In this document: one piece after another, positions 6,902-13,466 of the stretch | Numbering within the stretch: position 1 is the first letter of the stretch | Layout: every line of letters begins with the position of its first letter | NCBI GenBank assembly: GCA_013824215.1 | Contig: PNNM01000021.1 | Span: forward strand, 1-14,720 | Reading direction: 5' to 3' | From: Coriobacteriaceae bacterium | GTDB lineage: Bacteria; Actinomycetota; Coriobacteriia; Anaerosomatales; D1FN1-002 | Length of the DNA: 14,720 nt | Made by a program: the position numbers and the translations under genes | The notes under the pieces: generated by a model | Databases searched by the model: none | What the model saw: the letters and a program-made list of their open reading frames with translations, nothing else | Told to the model about the DNA's origin: nothing

Positions 6902-7930
6902 TCAGCTCAGCCGCGAGCCGCTGGCCGGGACGCTCTCCAGCAGGCCGAGGACCTCGTCCCCCGCGGCGGTGCGGCCCATCGAGAGATCGGCGAGCGGATC
7001 GAGCACGGCACGCAGGTCCTCGGGCAGCCGATCCGTGAGATCCACGGTCTCCCCCGTGACCGGATGCTCGAAGGTGATGCGGTAGGCGTGCAGGAACTGC
7101 CTCCGCAGCCCGAGGTCGGCCTTGGCGTTGCGCCTCCCGTAGAGCTGGTCCCCCACGACGGGGTGGTCGATGAACGCCATGTGGACGCGCACCTGGTGGG
7201 TCCGCCCGGTGTGCAGACGGCACTCGACGAGGGTGAACCCGTCGTCGTACGTTCCCGCGGTGAAGCGTTCCAGCACACCGAAGGAGGTCACCGCCTGACG
7301 CGACTGCGGCGAGTCGACGACCGCCATGCGCATACGGTCCTTCGGGTGCCGGGCGATCGGCCCGTCCACGAGACCGGTGTCGGAGGCGATGTAGCCGTGC
7401 ACCAGCGTGATGTAGCGGCGGCTGACCGCTCGGATCTTGATCGCGTCGGAGAGCGCCGCCTGCACGGCATCGGTCTTGGCGACCATCATCAGCCCCGTCG
7501 TGTCCTTGTCGAGCCGGTGCACGATCCCGGGCCGGTCATCGCCCGCCAGCGAGCCGAGCTGTCTGCTGTGGGCGAGCAGCGCATGCACGAGCGTGCCGCT
7601 CCAATGACCCTGCGCCGGGTGGACCACCAGCCCCGCCGGCTTCGAGAGCACGATCAGGTGCTCGTCCTCGAAGCGGATGTCGAGCGGGATGGCCTCCGGC
7701 TCCAGCTCCGAGGGCTCCGCCGGCGGGATCTCGAAGGTGATGCGTTCACCGGGACGGACGATGTGGCGCTTGGAGACGATCTCCCCGTTCACCCGCACGA
7801 GGTCGCGTGCGATGAGCTTCTGGGCGAACGAACGGCTGTGGACCGGCTCCAGCTCGGCGAGCAACTGGTCGAGGCGCACGCCGGCTTCCTTCTCGCGCAC
7901 GGTGTGCGAGTGCTCCCGCTCGCGACTCAT
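6902..7930 (-). CDS. rluD: RluA/RluD-family pseudouridine synthase
   Basis: A 342-residue protein that isomerises uridine to pseudouridine in RNA, most likely in 23S rRNA. An N-terminal S4 RNA-binding domain covers ~18-75 (VRLDQLLAEL, LIARDLVRVNG). The catalytic domain follows, with LSKPAGLVVHP and the family signature GIVHRLDKDTTGLMMVAK. The catalytic Asp is D141 of HRLDKDT. Later conserved blocks are LHTGRTHQVRVHM and HPVVGDQLYG. It starts at ATG 7930, overlapping the lspA stop by 4 bp (ATGA); an open frame runs further upstream but lies inside lspA and is not part of this protein. Next to lspA this is the usual Gram-positive arrangement (B. subtilis YlyB is such a neighbour). The RluD assignment is by family; the exact target uridines cannot be told from sequence. 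Confidence 0.94.
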   Translation of the reverse strand: MSREREHSHTVREKEAGVRLDQLLAELEPVHSRSFAQKLIARDLVRVNGEIVSKRHIVRPGERITFEIPPAEPSELEPEAIPLDIRFEDEHLIVLSKPAGLVVHPAQGHWSGTLVHALLAHSRQLGSLAGDDRPGIVHRLDKDTTGLMMVAKTDAVQAALSDAIKIRAVSRRYITLVHGYIASDTGLVDGPIARHPKDRMRMAVVDSPQSRQAVTSFGVLERFTAGTYDDGFTLVECRLHTGRTHQVRVHMAFIDHPVVGDQLYGRRNAKADLGLRRQFLHAYRITFEHPVTGETVDLTDRLPEDLRAVLDPLADLSMGRTAAGDEVLGLLESVPASGSRLS

Positions 7931-8469
7931 GCGCCGTCCCCGCCGACGCCGTCCGGGTCGGGGGTCTCGACCGCGACCGCGCGGTCGCCGGTGCCCTCCT
8001 CGTCGACACGCGCGAACAGCAGACGCCAGAGCAGCAGAACGACGCCGATGAAGATGGCCGCATCCGCGATGTTGAAGACCGGGAAGACGCGCACGTCGAA
8101 GAAGTCCGTGACCCTGCCCACCGCCAGACGGTCGTAGAGGTTGCCCACGGCGCCGCCTGTCACGAGACCGAGCGCCAGACCTGTGAACCGGTCGGGTTCC
8201 GATCGGAACCAGTACACCGCGATGCCGGCGAGCACCGCGAGCGATGTGGCCACGAACAGCCACCTCCCACCGGGTATCATGCCGAACGCGGCGCCCGGGT
8301 TGCGCACGTGGGTGAGATAGAGGACGCCCGGGATGAGCGGCTTCGAGTCCATCGGGACGAGCGACGCGCGGACGACGGCCTTGCTCACCTGGTCCAGCAG
8401 GAGCGCCGATACCGCGACGGCGAGGAAGAGCCAGCCCGGGCGGCCGCCCGCTACTGCGACTCTTCCCAT
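7927..8469 (-). CDS. lspA: Lipoprotein signal peptidase (signal peptidase II)
   Basis: A 180-residue polytopic membrane aspartyl protease that cleaves the signal peptide of diacylglyceryl-modified prolipoproteins. It has about four membrane segments, the first around 12-28 (WLFLAVAVSALLLDQVSK). NPGAAFG follows at 58-64. The catalytic aspartates are D113 in GGAVGNLYDRL and D136 in FNIADAAI. A polar, acidic tail of ~25 residues (from ~155) follows the last helix. I chose the ATG at 8469, which lies 19 bp inside the end of the zinc-finger gene; an AAGGA abuts it directly, so initiation probably depends on coupling to the upstream gene. An in-frame GTG at 8478 is the only near alternative. It overlaps rluD by 4 bp at its 3' end. 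Confidence 0.95.
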   Translation of the reverse strand: MGRVAVAGGRPGWLFLAVAVSALLLDQVSKAVVRASLVPMDSKPLIPGVLYLTHVRNPGAAFGMIPGGRWLFVATSLAVLAGIAVYWFRSEPDRFTGLALGLVTGGAVGNLYDRLAVGRVTDFFDVRVFPVFNIADAAIFIGVVLLLWRLLFARVDEEGTGDRAVAVETPDPDGVGGDGA

Positions 8470-8816
8470 TCCTTGCACGTCACGCAGAGCTCGGCCGTGG
8501 GCATCGCCTTCAGACGCTCGAGCGGTATCCGCTTCCCGCATCGCTTGCACACGCCGTGGTCGCCGGCGGCGATGCGCCCGAGCGCCTGATCGACCTGGCC
8601 GAGCCGCTCGCGGGCGTTACCCTCGAGTGTCTGGTCCAGCTCCCGCGCGAACGTCGCGGAGCCCTGGTCGGCCATGTGGTCGCGGTAGTTGTTCTCGCCG
8701 CTGACGTCCGAGAGCGTCTCCTGACCGGAGCGCTCGAACTCCGCGATCTCCTCGAGCAGCCGCTCGCGTTCGCCAGTCAGGAACGTCTCTATCTCGACGC
8801 GCGTCTTGTTGTCCAT
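8451..8816 (-). CDS. DksA/TraR-family C4 zinc-finger protein
   Basis: A 121-residue protein. Residues ~1-85 form helices rich in Glu and Arg, interrupted around 37-55 by a polar stretch (SGENNYRDHMADQGS). A C-terminal four-Cys zinc finger follows: C90 and C93 in VCKRCGKRIP, then C111 and C114 in LCVTCKE. The spacing and the RIPLERLKAMPTAELC core are those of the DksA/TraR (zf-dskA_traR) family. Family members bind in the RNA polymerase secondary channel and alter initiation. In Gram-positives many such proteins (YteA-like) have no proven role, and I see no clear coiled-coil-tip DxxDxA motif of true DksA, so function is uncertain. The ATG at 8816 has GGAGGT about 9 nt upstream. The gene follows a TATAAT promoter and a hairpin, and its end overlaps lspA by 19 bp. 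Confidence 0.9.
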   Translation of the reverse strand: MDNKTRVEIETFLTGERERLLEEIAEFERSGQETLSDVSGENNYRDHMADQGSATFARELDQTLEGNARERLGQVDQALGRIAAGDHGVCKRCGKRIPLERLKAMPTAELCVTCKEWEESQ

Positions 8817-8851
8817 ACGGGACGGACCTCCAGGCCCCCACTATCGGCAAA

Positions 8852-8879
8852 GCGCCCGGCTTGGCTTCGTGCCGGGCGC
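8852..8879 (-). terminator. GC-rich hairpin between ileS and the DksA/TraR-like gene (possible terminator or attenuator)
   Basis: A perfect 9-bp inverted repeat (GCGCCCGGC / GCCGGGCGC) with a 10-base loop lies 46 bp beyond the ileS stop. On the - strand it is followed only by TTTGCC, so the U-tract is weak. It could end ileS transcription, or act in the 5' leader of the zinc-finger/lspA operon, because the TATAAT promoter lies upstream of it. Confidence 0.55.
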
Positions 8880-8895
8880 GGATCATCTGCCCAGG

Positions 8896-8904
8896 ATTAT
8901 AGCA
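8896..8904 (-). promoter_or_regulatory. Extended -10 promoter for the DksA/TraR-lspA-rluD operon
   Basis: On the - strand the sequence reads TGCTATAAT: a consensus TATAAT preceded by the TGn of an extended -10. It sits just past the ileS stop and about 80 bp before the zinc-finger gene. No good -35 lies at 17 bp (GGGCTT). A TTGTCA is present, but its spacing of 13 bp is too short. An A/T-rich consensus box is rare by chance in DNA this GC-rich. Transcription would start near 8888-8890 and include the 8852-8879 hairpin. Confidence 0.6.
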
Positions 8905-8925
8905 CCACGCGAGGTGACAAGCCCT

Positions 8926-11691
8926 CTACAGAGCGGCCAGCACGGCCGCACACCGCTCGCACACGCCCTCGGCGGACAACTCCCGGTGGTTCCAGCACCG
9001 CGGGCACTTCTCCCCGCTCGCGGACAGCACCTCGACAGACACCTCGTCGCCGCCGTCGATGATCTCCACCGAGCCGACGATGAACATCTCCGCCAGCGCC
9101 TCGGCGCCGCGCTCTCGCAGCGTGGCGGCGACCTTCGCGGGCGCCGCCACGCGCACGGCCGCCTCCTGGCTCTTGCCGACAGCGCCGGCGTTGCGCGCAT
9201 CCTCGAGCGCTTTGGTGACCACGTCACGCACCGCCAGGACGTCCGCGTAGACCGCGAGCAGCATCCCGGCATCGCCGGGCGCGGCCACTTCGGGCCAGCC
9301 GGCCAGCTGGACCGACTCGGCACCGCCACGCATCGTCTCGGGCAGGAACCGCCAGACCTCCTCGGAGGTGAAGGTGAGGATCGGCGCGACGAGACGGACG
9401 AGTGCCTGCAGCACCTCGGCCACGACGGTCTGTGCGCTGCGCCGCCCGGGCGAACCCGCCGCGTCCGAGTAGAGGCGGTCCTTCAGCACGTCGAGGTAGA
9501 ACGCCGAGAGGTCGGTCACGCAGTAGTCGTAGATCTCGCGGTGGACCCGGTGGAACTGCCACTCGTCGTAGAAGCGCGTGACGTCGTCGGCGAGGCCGGC
9601 GAGCCGGGCGAGCGCGTAGCGGTCCAGCTCGGGCATGTCCGCGGGTGCGATCGCCTGCGACGGCTCGAAGTCGTAGAGGTTGGAGAGAAGGAACCGGAAG
9701 GTGTTGCGGATGCGACGGTACGCCTCGCTCGTGCGCTCGAGGATCTCGTCGGAGACCGAGACGTCCTGCGAGTAGTCCGCCGAGGCGGCCCAGAGGCGCA
9801 CGATGTCGGCGCCGGACTTGGCGACCACGTCCAGCGGGCTGATCACGTTGCCGAGCGACTTGGACATCTTGCGGCCGTCCCCGTCGACGATGAAGCCGTG
9901 CGTGAGGACCGCGCGGTACGGCGCGGCGTCGTAGGCCCCGACGCTCGTGAGCAACGCGGACTGGAACCAGCCGCGGTGCTGGTCGGATCCCTCGAGGTAG
10001 AGCTCGGCGGGACGACGGAGCTCGGGCCTGGCGTCGAGCACGCTCGTGTGGCTGACGCCGGACTCCCACCACACGTCGACTATGTCGCCCTCGGGAACCA
10101 GATCGGTCCCGCCGCACCTCGGACAAGCCGTGCCGGCGGGAAGGTAGGCGGACGGCGCCTTGGTGAACCAGGCGTCGGCGCCCTCCGTCTCGAACAGGCG
10201 CGCCACCGCTTCGAACGTCTCGGCGTTCGCGACCGTCTCACCGCACTTCGCGCACTTGTGGACCGGGATCGGGACGCCCCAGGCGCGCTGGCGCGAGATG
10301 CACCAGTCCGGACGGTCGGCGACCATGCTCCGGATGCGGTTGATCGACCAGCCCGGGATCCAATCCACGGTGTCGATCGCCGCCAGCGCGCCCTCGCGCA
10401 GCGGCCGGACACCTTGCGCCGCGCGGTCCATCGCCACGAACCACTGCTCGGTGGCGCGGAAGATGACCGGCTGCTTGCAGCGCCAGCAGTGCGGGTACGA
10501 GTGCGAGGTCTTGCCGGCCGCGGCCAGTACGCCCTTGTCGCCGAGCCACTCGACGATGACCGGGTTCGCCTTCCAGACATGCAGCCCGGCGAAGGGGCCG
10601 CCGCCCGCATCGAAGACGCCGTCGTCGTCCACGGGCATCGGCATCGGCAGGCCGAATTGAATGCCGACCAGGTAGTCCTCCTCGCCGTGACCGGGTGCGG
10701 TATGCACCGCGCCGGTGCCCGTGGACAGGTCCACGTGGTCGCCGGTGATGATGACGCCCTCGACGCCCTCGTGGATCGGCTGCGCGTACTTGAGACCGGC
10801 GAGCTCGCCACCCTTGACGCGCGGCGCCAAGACCTCGTGGCCCTCCCACCCGGCGGCAGCCGCTACCTGCTCGACCAGCGCCTCGGCGAGGACGACTACC
10901 CTGTCGCCGACCTTCACGCCCACGTGGTCCGCGCCCGCGGATAGCGTGACCGCGACGTTCGCCGGCAGCGTCCACGGGGTGGTCGTCCAGATGAGGATGG
11001 ACACGGGAAGCCCCCGGTCGGCCCATGCGTCCGGCGCAACCATGAACCTGAACTCGACGTAGATGCTGTCGCTCGTCTCGTCGGCATACTCGATCTCCGC
11101 CTCCGCGAGCGCGGTCTTGCAGCGGACGCACCAGTGGATCGGCTTGGCGCCCTTGTAGACCATGCCGCGGCGGTACATCTCGGCGAAGATGCGCACGTTG
11201 CCGGCCTCATACGCGGGAGTGAGCGTGAGGTACGGGTCGTCGAAATCGCCCCGCACGCCGAGACGCTGGAACTCCTCGGCCTGCACACCGACGAACCGCA
11301 TCGCGTACTCGCGGCACAGGCGCCTCAGCTCCGCCTGCGACGTCTCCTTCATACGCTCGGGGCCGAGGTCCTTCTCCACCTGGTGCTCGATCGGCTGACC
11401 GTGACAGTCCCAGCCGGGCACGTAGGGCGCGAGGTAGCCGCGCATCGACTTGTACTTGACCACGAGATCCTTGAAGACCTTGTTGAACGCCGTGCCCATG
11501 TGGATGTGCCCGTTGGCGTAGGGCGGGCCGTCGTGCAGGACGAACAGCTCACCGCCGGCGCATGCCTCGAGCGACTTGCGGTAGATGTCGATGCGGTCCC
11601 AGAACTCGAGCTGCTCGGGCTCCCGAGCCGCGAGATTCGCGCGCATCGGGAACTCGGTGGCCGGCAGGTTCATCGTGCTCTTGTAGTCCAT
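8926..11691 (-). CDS. ileS: Isoleucyl-tRNA synthetase
   Basis: A 921-residue class I aminoacyl-tRNA synthetase that charges tRNA-Ile with isoleucine. The Rossmann core has the HIGH motif as HIHMG (62-66, in PPYANGHIHMG) and KMSKS at 608-612 (GRKMSKSLGN). The CP1 editing domain lies between (for example WTTTPWTLPANVAV). WCISRQRAWGVPIP and the inserted Cys pairs CAKC and CPRC precede KMSKS. The C-terminus carries the zinc site C896/C899/C911/C914 (CPRCWNH...CERC) typical of the bacterial type. Length matches the B. subtilis-type enzyme. The start MDYKSTMNLPATEFPMR aligns with known IleRS N-termini; the open frame upstream of 11691 is leader. The ribosome site is weak (GAGAGGG ~12 nt away). Expression is governed by the T-box immediately upstream. 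Confidence 0.97.
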   Translation of the reverse strand: MDYKSTMNLPATEFPMRANLAAREPEQLEFWDRIDIYRKSLEACAGGELFVLHDGPPYANGHIHMGTAFNKVFKDLVVKYKSMRGYLAPYVPGWDCHGQPIEHQVEKDLGPERMKETSQAELRRLCREYAMRFVGVQAEEFQRLGVRGDFDDPYLTLTPAYEAGNVRIFAEMYRRGMVYKGAKPIHWCVRCKTALAEAEIEYADETSDSIYVEFRFMVAPDAWADRGLPVSILIWTTTPWTLPANVAVTLSAGADHVGVKVGDRVVVLAEALVEQVAAAAGWEGHEVLAPRVKGGELAGLKYAQPIHEGVEGVIITGDHVDLSTGTGAVHTAPGHGEEDYLVGIQFGLPMPMPVDDDGVFDAGGGPFAGLHVWKANPVIVEWLGDKGVLAAAGKTSHSYPHCWRCKQPVIFRATEQWFVAMDRAAQGVRPLREGALAAIDTVDWIPGWSINRIRSMVADRPDWCISRQRAWGVPIPVHKCAKCGETVANAETFEAVARLFETEGADAWFTKAPSAYLPAGTACPRCGGTDLVPEGDIVDVWWESGVSHTSVLDARPELRRPAELYLEGSDQHRGWFQSALLTSVGAYDAAPYRAVLTHGFIVDGDGRKMSKSLGNVISPLDVVAKSGADIVRLWAASADYSQDVSVSDEILERTSEAYRRIRNTFRFLLSNLYDFEPSQAIAPADMPELDRYALARLAGLADDVTRFYDEWQFHRVHREIYDYCVTDLSAFYLDVLKDRLYSDAAGSPGRRSAQTVVAEVLQALVRLVAPILTFTSEEVWRFLPETMRGGAESVQLAGWPEVAAPGDAGMLLAVYADVLAVRDVVTKALEDARNAGAVGKSQEAAVRVAAPAKVAATLRERGAEALAEMFIVGSVEIIDGGDEVSVEVLSASGEKCPRCWNHRELSAEGVCERCAAVLAAL

Positions 11692-11725
11692 CGCCGCTTC
11701 AACCCTCTCGCCTGCGTCCCGAGCG

Positions 11726-11778
11726 CGAAGAAAGAGCGCGCTCGTCCCTCGCTGCTGTCGCCGGGACGAAGCGCGCTC
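11726..11778 (-). terminator. Intrinsic terminator of the ileS T-box leader
   Basis: The arms 11763-11778 and 11734-11748 form a ~15-bp GC-rich stem (GAGCGCGCT with one bulged T, then CGTCCC) with a 14-base loop. On the - strand the stem is followed by TTTCTTCG. It lies between the T-box motif and the ileS ATG, as expected for a transcription-attenuating T-box. Confidence 0.85.
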
Positions 11779-12015
11779 CGGAAAGCATGCTCCGCGGTAC
11801 CACCCAGCTTGCGCCGCCGCGTGCAAGGCCGCGCGCCACTCGGTCGCCCTGTAACGGGAGCTCCCGCCGGAGCCTACCGGCGCTTCGCGAGCGCTTTCGG
11901 TCCGGAGCTCGTGGGGTGATCTTCGCCGAGTCCGTCGCGCCCGCGGGCTCCCACTGTCCCCGCTCGCTTGCCGGGCCGGTCCTCTCGGCTACTCGTCCCC
12001 GTCGTCGCCGTTGCC
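11726..12015 (-). promoter_or_regulatory. T-box riboswitch (tRNA-Ile sensing) upstream of ileS
   Basis: This leader occupies most of the 403-bp gap before ileS. On the - strand the conserved T-box motif reads GGGTGGTACCGCGG (11805-11792); its TGGT would pair with the ACCA end of uncharged tRNA-Ile. In stem I, GGGGACGAGTAGCCGAG (12000-11984) can pair with CTCGGCGAAGATCACCCC (11930-11913). The helices GGGG/CCCC and GCCGAG/CTCGGC enclose a specifier loop with AGTA on one side and GAAG-ATC-A on the other. The specifier is ATC (11920-11918), an isoleucine codon followed by the usual A. Other landmarks are the palindrome CGGGAGCTCCCG (11855-11866) and GTTACAGGGCGACCGAGTGG just downstream on the - strand, then the terminator. 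Known T-boxes read through when uncharged cognate tRNA binds. The 5' boundary is approximate. Confidence 0.92.
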
Positions 12016-12056
12016 TGTCTTGTTCGCGCCGCAGACGCTCGCGCCGCGTGCCAGCG

Positions 12057-12086
12057 ATGTTAGACCACGCCTCGAAGCCGGGTCAA
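12057..12086 (-). promoter_or_regulatory. Promoter for the ileS T-box transcript
   Basis: TTGACC (12086-12081; 5 of 6 matches to the -35) and TAACAT (12062-12057; 4 of 6 to the -10) are 18 bp apart on the - strand. The site begins 8 bp after the DUF167 gene stop, and transcription would start near 12050, about 40-50 bases before stem I. The position is what a T-box transcript needs. No mapping data are available. Confidence 0.6.
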
Positions 12087-12094
12087 CGCGCCCT

Positions 12095-12373
12095 TTAGGA
12101 CAGCTCCGGCGGTGGATCGCCGAAGGCCGCCCTCACGTCCTCGGCGGTCGTGCCGTCCGCCTCGAGCATCTTGTGACGCGAGGTCTCTCCCCGCACCACG
12201 CGCACGGTGCTCTTCGGGACGCGCAGGGCGAGCGCGACGAGTTCGCGGACGGCCGTGTTGGCCTTGCCGGCCTCGGGGGCGCCTGTGACGCGGACGGCCA
12301 GCTCGGACCCGTGCCAGCCCGCAATCTCGTCGCGGCCGGCCTTGGGAGTCACGTGGACGGCGATCCGGACCAT
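12095..12373 (-). CDS. DUF167 / UPF0235 (YggU-like) protein
   Basis: A 92-residue small alpha/beta protein of the DUF167 family, whose function is not established. Typical family features are the start VRIAVHVTPKAGRDEI, then LAVRVTGAPEAGKANTAVRELVA, VPKSTVRVVRGETSRHK and a short Pro-rich C-terminus. It spans the whole usual family length. The ATG at 12373 is 14 bp after the divIVA stop and has only a weak ribosome site (GGGTAGG), so coupling to divIVA is likely. Genes of this family often sit with yggT, and here it closes the sepF-proC-yggT-divIVA run. The ileS promoter begins a few bases past its stop, with no separate terminator between. Confidence 0.9.
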   Translation of the reverse strand: MVRIAVHVTPKAGRDEIAGWHGSELAVRVTGAPEAGKANTAVRELVALALRVPKSTVRVVRGETSRHKMLEADGTTAEDVRAAFGDPPPELS

Positions 12374-12387
12374 GGCGCGCCTACCCG

Positions 12388-13161
12388 CTAGTCGATCTCC
12401 TCGATGTCGTCGGAGTCCAGCTCGCCCACCGATTCGGTCGTCGCCGCGAACTCGCGGGGCTCGGGCATAGCGGGGAGCTCGGGCTCGATCTCGGGTGACT
12501 CGACCTCGCCGAGCTGCACGCCGGTGACGAAGCCCGACACGGGCGGATCCTCGGCCAGGTCCGCGGGGGTGATGGTCAGGACAGCCTGCGGCGCCTCCGG
12601 CTCGATCTCCGGCACGACGGGCGGAGCTTCCGCGGGAACCGGCTCCAGCGTCGCGACCTCGACCTCGCCGATCACGCCATCATCCGTCTCGCCCATCAGC
12701 ACGGTCACGTCGTCCGGGAGCTTGATCTCGCCGAGCGCCTTGGAGTAGGAATCGAGCACCCCGCGGAACCGGGCGCGGAAGTCCTCCTCGGCCTGCTTGA
12801 TGCGAACGAGTTCGCCGGCGACCTTCTGCTTCTGCGTGAGCGCGTTGTGGATGATCTCCTTGGCCTTGATCTCGGCGTCGCGAAGAACGGTCGAGGCCTC
12901 CGAGCGTGCCTTGTCGACGATCTCCTCGGCGGAGCGCTGGGCCGAGAGCATCGTGTTGTGGAGCGTCTTCTCGATGTCCTGGTACGAGCGGACCTTCTCG
13001 CCCGACGCTTCGAGCTTCTCCGACAGGTCGATGTTCTCCTTGAACAGGCGCTCGTACTCGTCGGCCACCTCGTCCAAGAAGTCGTCGACCTCGGACTCCT
13101 TGTAGCCGCGGACGGCGTGGTGGAACTCCTTGTGATGTATGTCGAGCGGCGTGAGCTTCAT
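12388..13161 (-). CDS. divIVA: DivIVA-family polar/septal scaffold protein with acidic C-terminal tail
   Basis: A 257-residue cytoplasmic coiled-coil protein. The N-terminal membrane-curvature module is ~1-45 (KLTPLDIHHKEFHHAVRGYK, then EVDDFLDEVADEY). A long coiled coil covers ~40-145, including QRSAEEIVDKARSEAS. From ~150 the chain becomes a Pro/Glu/Val-rich acidic tail (VPAEAPPVVPEIEPEAP, SDDIEEID at the end) of about 100 residues that looks disordered. DivIVA/Wag31 proteins gather at poles and septa and recruit wall-synthesis and division factors. The ATG at 13161 has AGGAGG 8 nt upstream, giving the best ribosome site of the cluster. It lies 23 bp after yggT and downstream of sepF, which supports a division role. 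The gene is complete; longer frames reading upstream overlap yggT and proC and are not part of it. Confidence 0.93.
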   Translation of the reverse strand: MKLTPLDIHHKEFHHAVRGYKESEVDDFLDEVADEYERLFKENIDLSEKLEASGEKVRSYQDIEKTLHNTMLSAQRSAEEIVDKARSEASTVLRDAEIKAKEIIHNALTQKQKVAGELVRIKQAEEDFRARFRGVLDSYSKALGEIKLPDDVTVLMGETDDGVIGEVEVATLEPVPAEAPPVVPEIEPEAPQAVLTITPADLAEDPPVSGFVTGVQLGEVESPEIEPELPAMPEPREFAATTESVGELDSDDIEEID

Positions 13162-13184
13162 CGCGACAACCTCCTGGGACCCCT

Positions 13185-13466
13185 CTACAGGCCGAGCGAC
13201 GCGAGCAGCGTCAGCAGGACCGGCCTGACTATGTATTGAAGCACAAGCAGAGCGACCATCGGCGAGAAATCGAGGCCGCCCGTGGCGGGCAGGAGACGCC
13301 GGAACAGGCCGATGTACGGTTCGCAGATGCTGCCGAGCACACGGTACACCTCGAACACGGGCCCCGAGGGGCGGAACCACGACATGATGACGTAGACGAG
13401 GATGAGCAGCCCGTAGAAGTTGATGAGCCCGCTGACCACCTGGTAGACCGAGCTGAACCCGATCAT
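13185..13466 (-). CDS. yggT: YggT-family small membrane protein
   Basis: A 93-residue protein with two membrane helices. The first (about 14-30, FYGLLILVYVIMSWFRP) ends in the family's SWFRP motif. A connecting segment carries the conserved YRVLGSICEPYIGLFRRLLP. The second hydrophobic segment is ~68-92 (PMVALLVLQYIVRPVLL). The YGGT family is linked to division-site and envelope organisation in several Gram-positives and cyanobacteria (YlmG), but its molecular role is unsettled. Its ATG overlaps the proC TGA by 4 bp (ATGA), so translation is coupled. divIVA begins 23 bp after its stop. Confidence 0.92.
   Translation of the reverse strand: MIGFSSVYQVVSGLINFYGLLILVYVIMSWFRPSGPVFEVYRVLGSICEPYIGLFRRLLPATGGLDFSPMVALLVLQYIVRPVLLTLLASLGL

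Noticed and set aside
4847..8137. A 1096-codon open frame on the + strand across the kinase-like and rluD genes
   Set aside because: It runs antisense to well-supported genes, is rich in Arg/His/Gly/Pro, shows no domain motif and spans several real gene boundaries. Long antisense frames are expected in DNA of this GC content.
8915..8920. TTGTCA on the - strand as the -35 partner of the TATAAT at 8896-8901
   Set aside because: The spacer would be only 13 bp, well below the usual 16-18 bp; the extended -10 explains the site better.
8806..10944. A 712-codon + strand open frame antisense to ileS
   Set aside because: It mirrors the codon bias of ileS, which is supported by HIGH, KMSKS and zinc motifs along its full length. 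No ribosome site or domain is seen.
11826..12098. Short frames in the gap before ileS
   Set aside because: The gap is explained by promoter, T-box and terminator. The frames have no ribosome site and a low-complexity Arg/Ser-rich translation.
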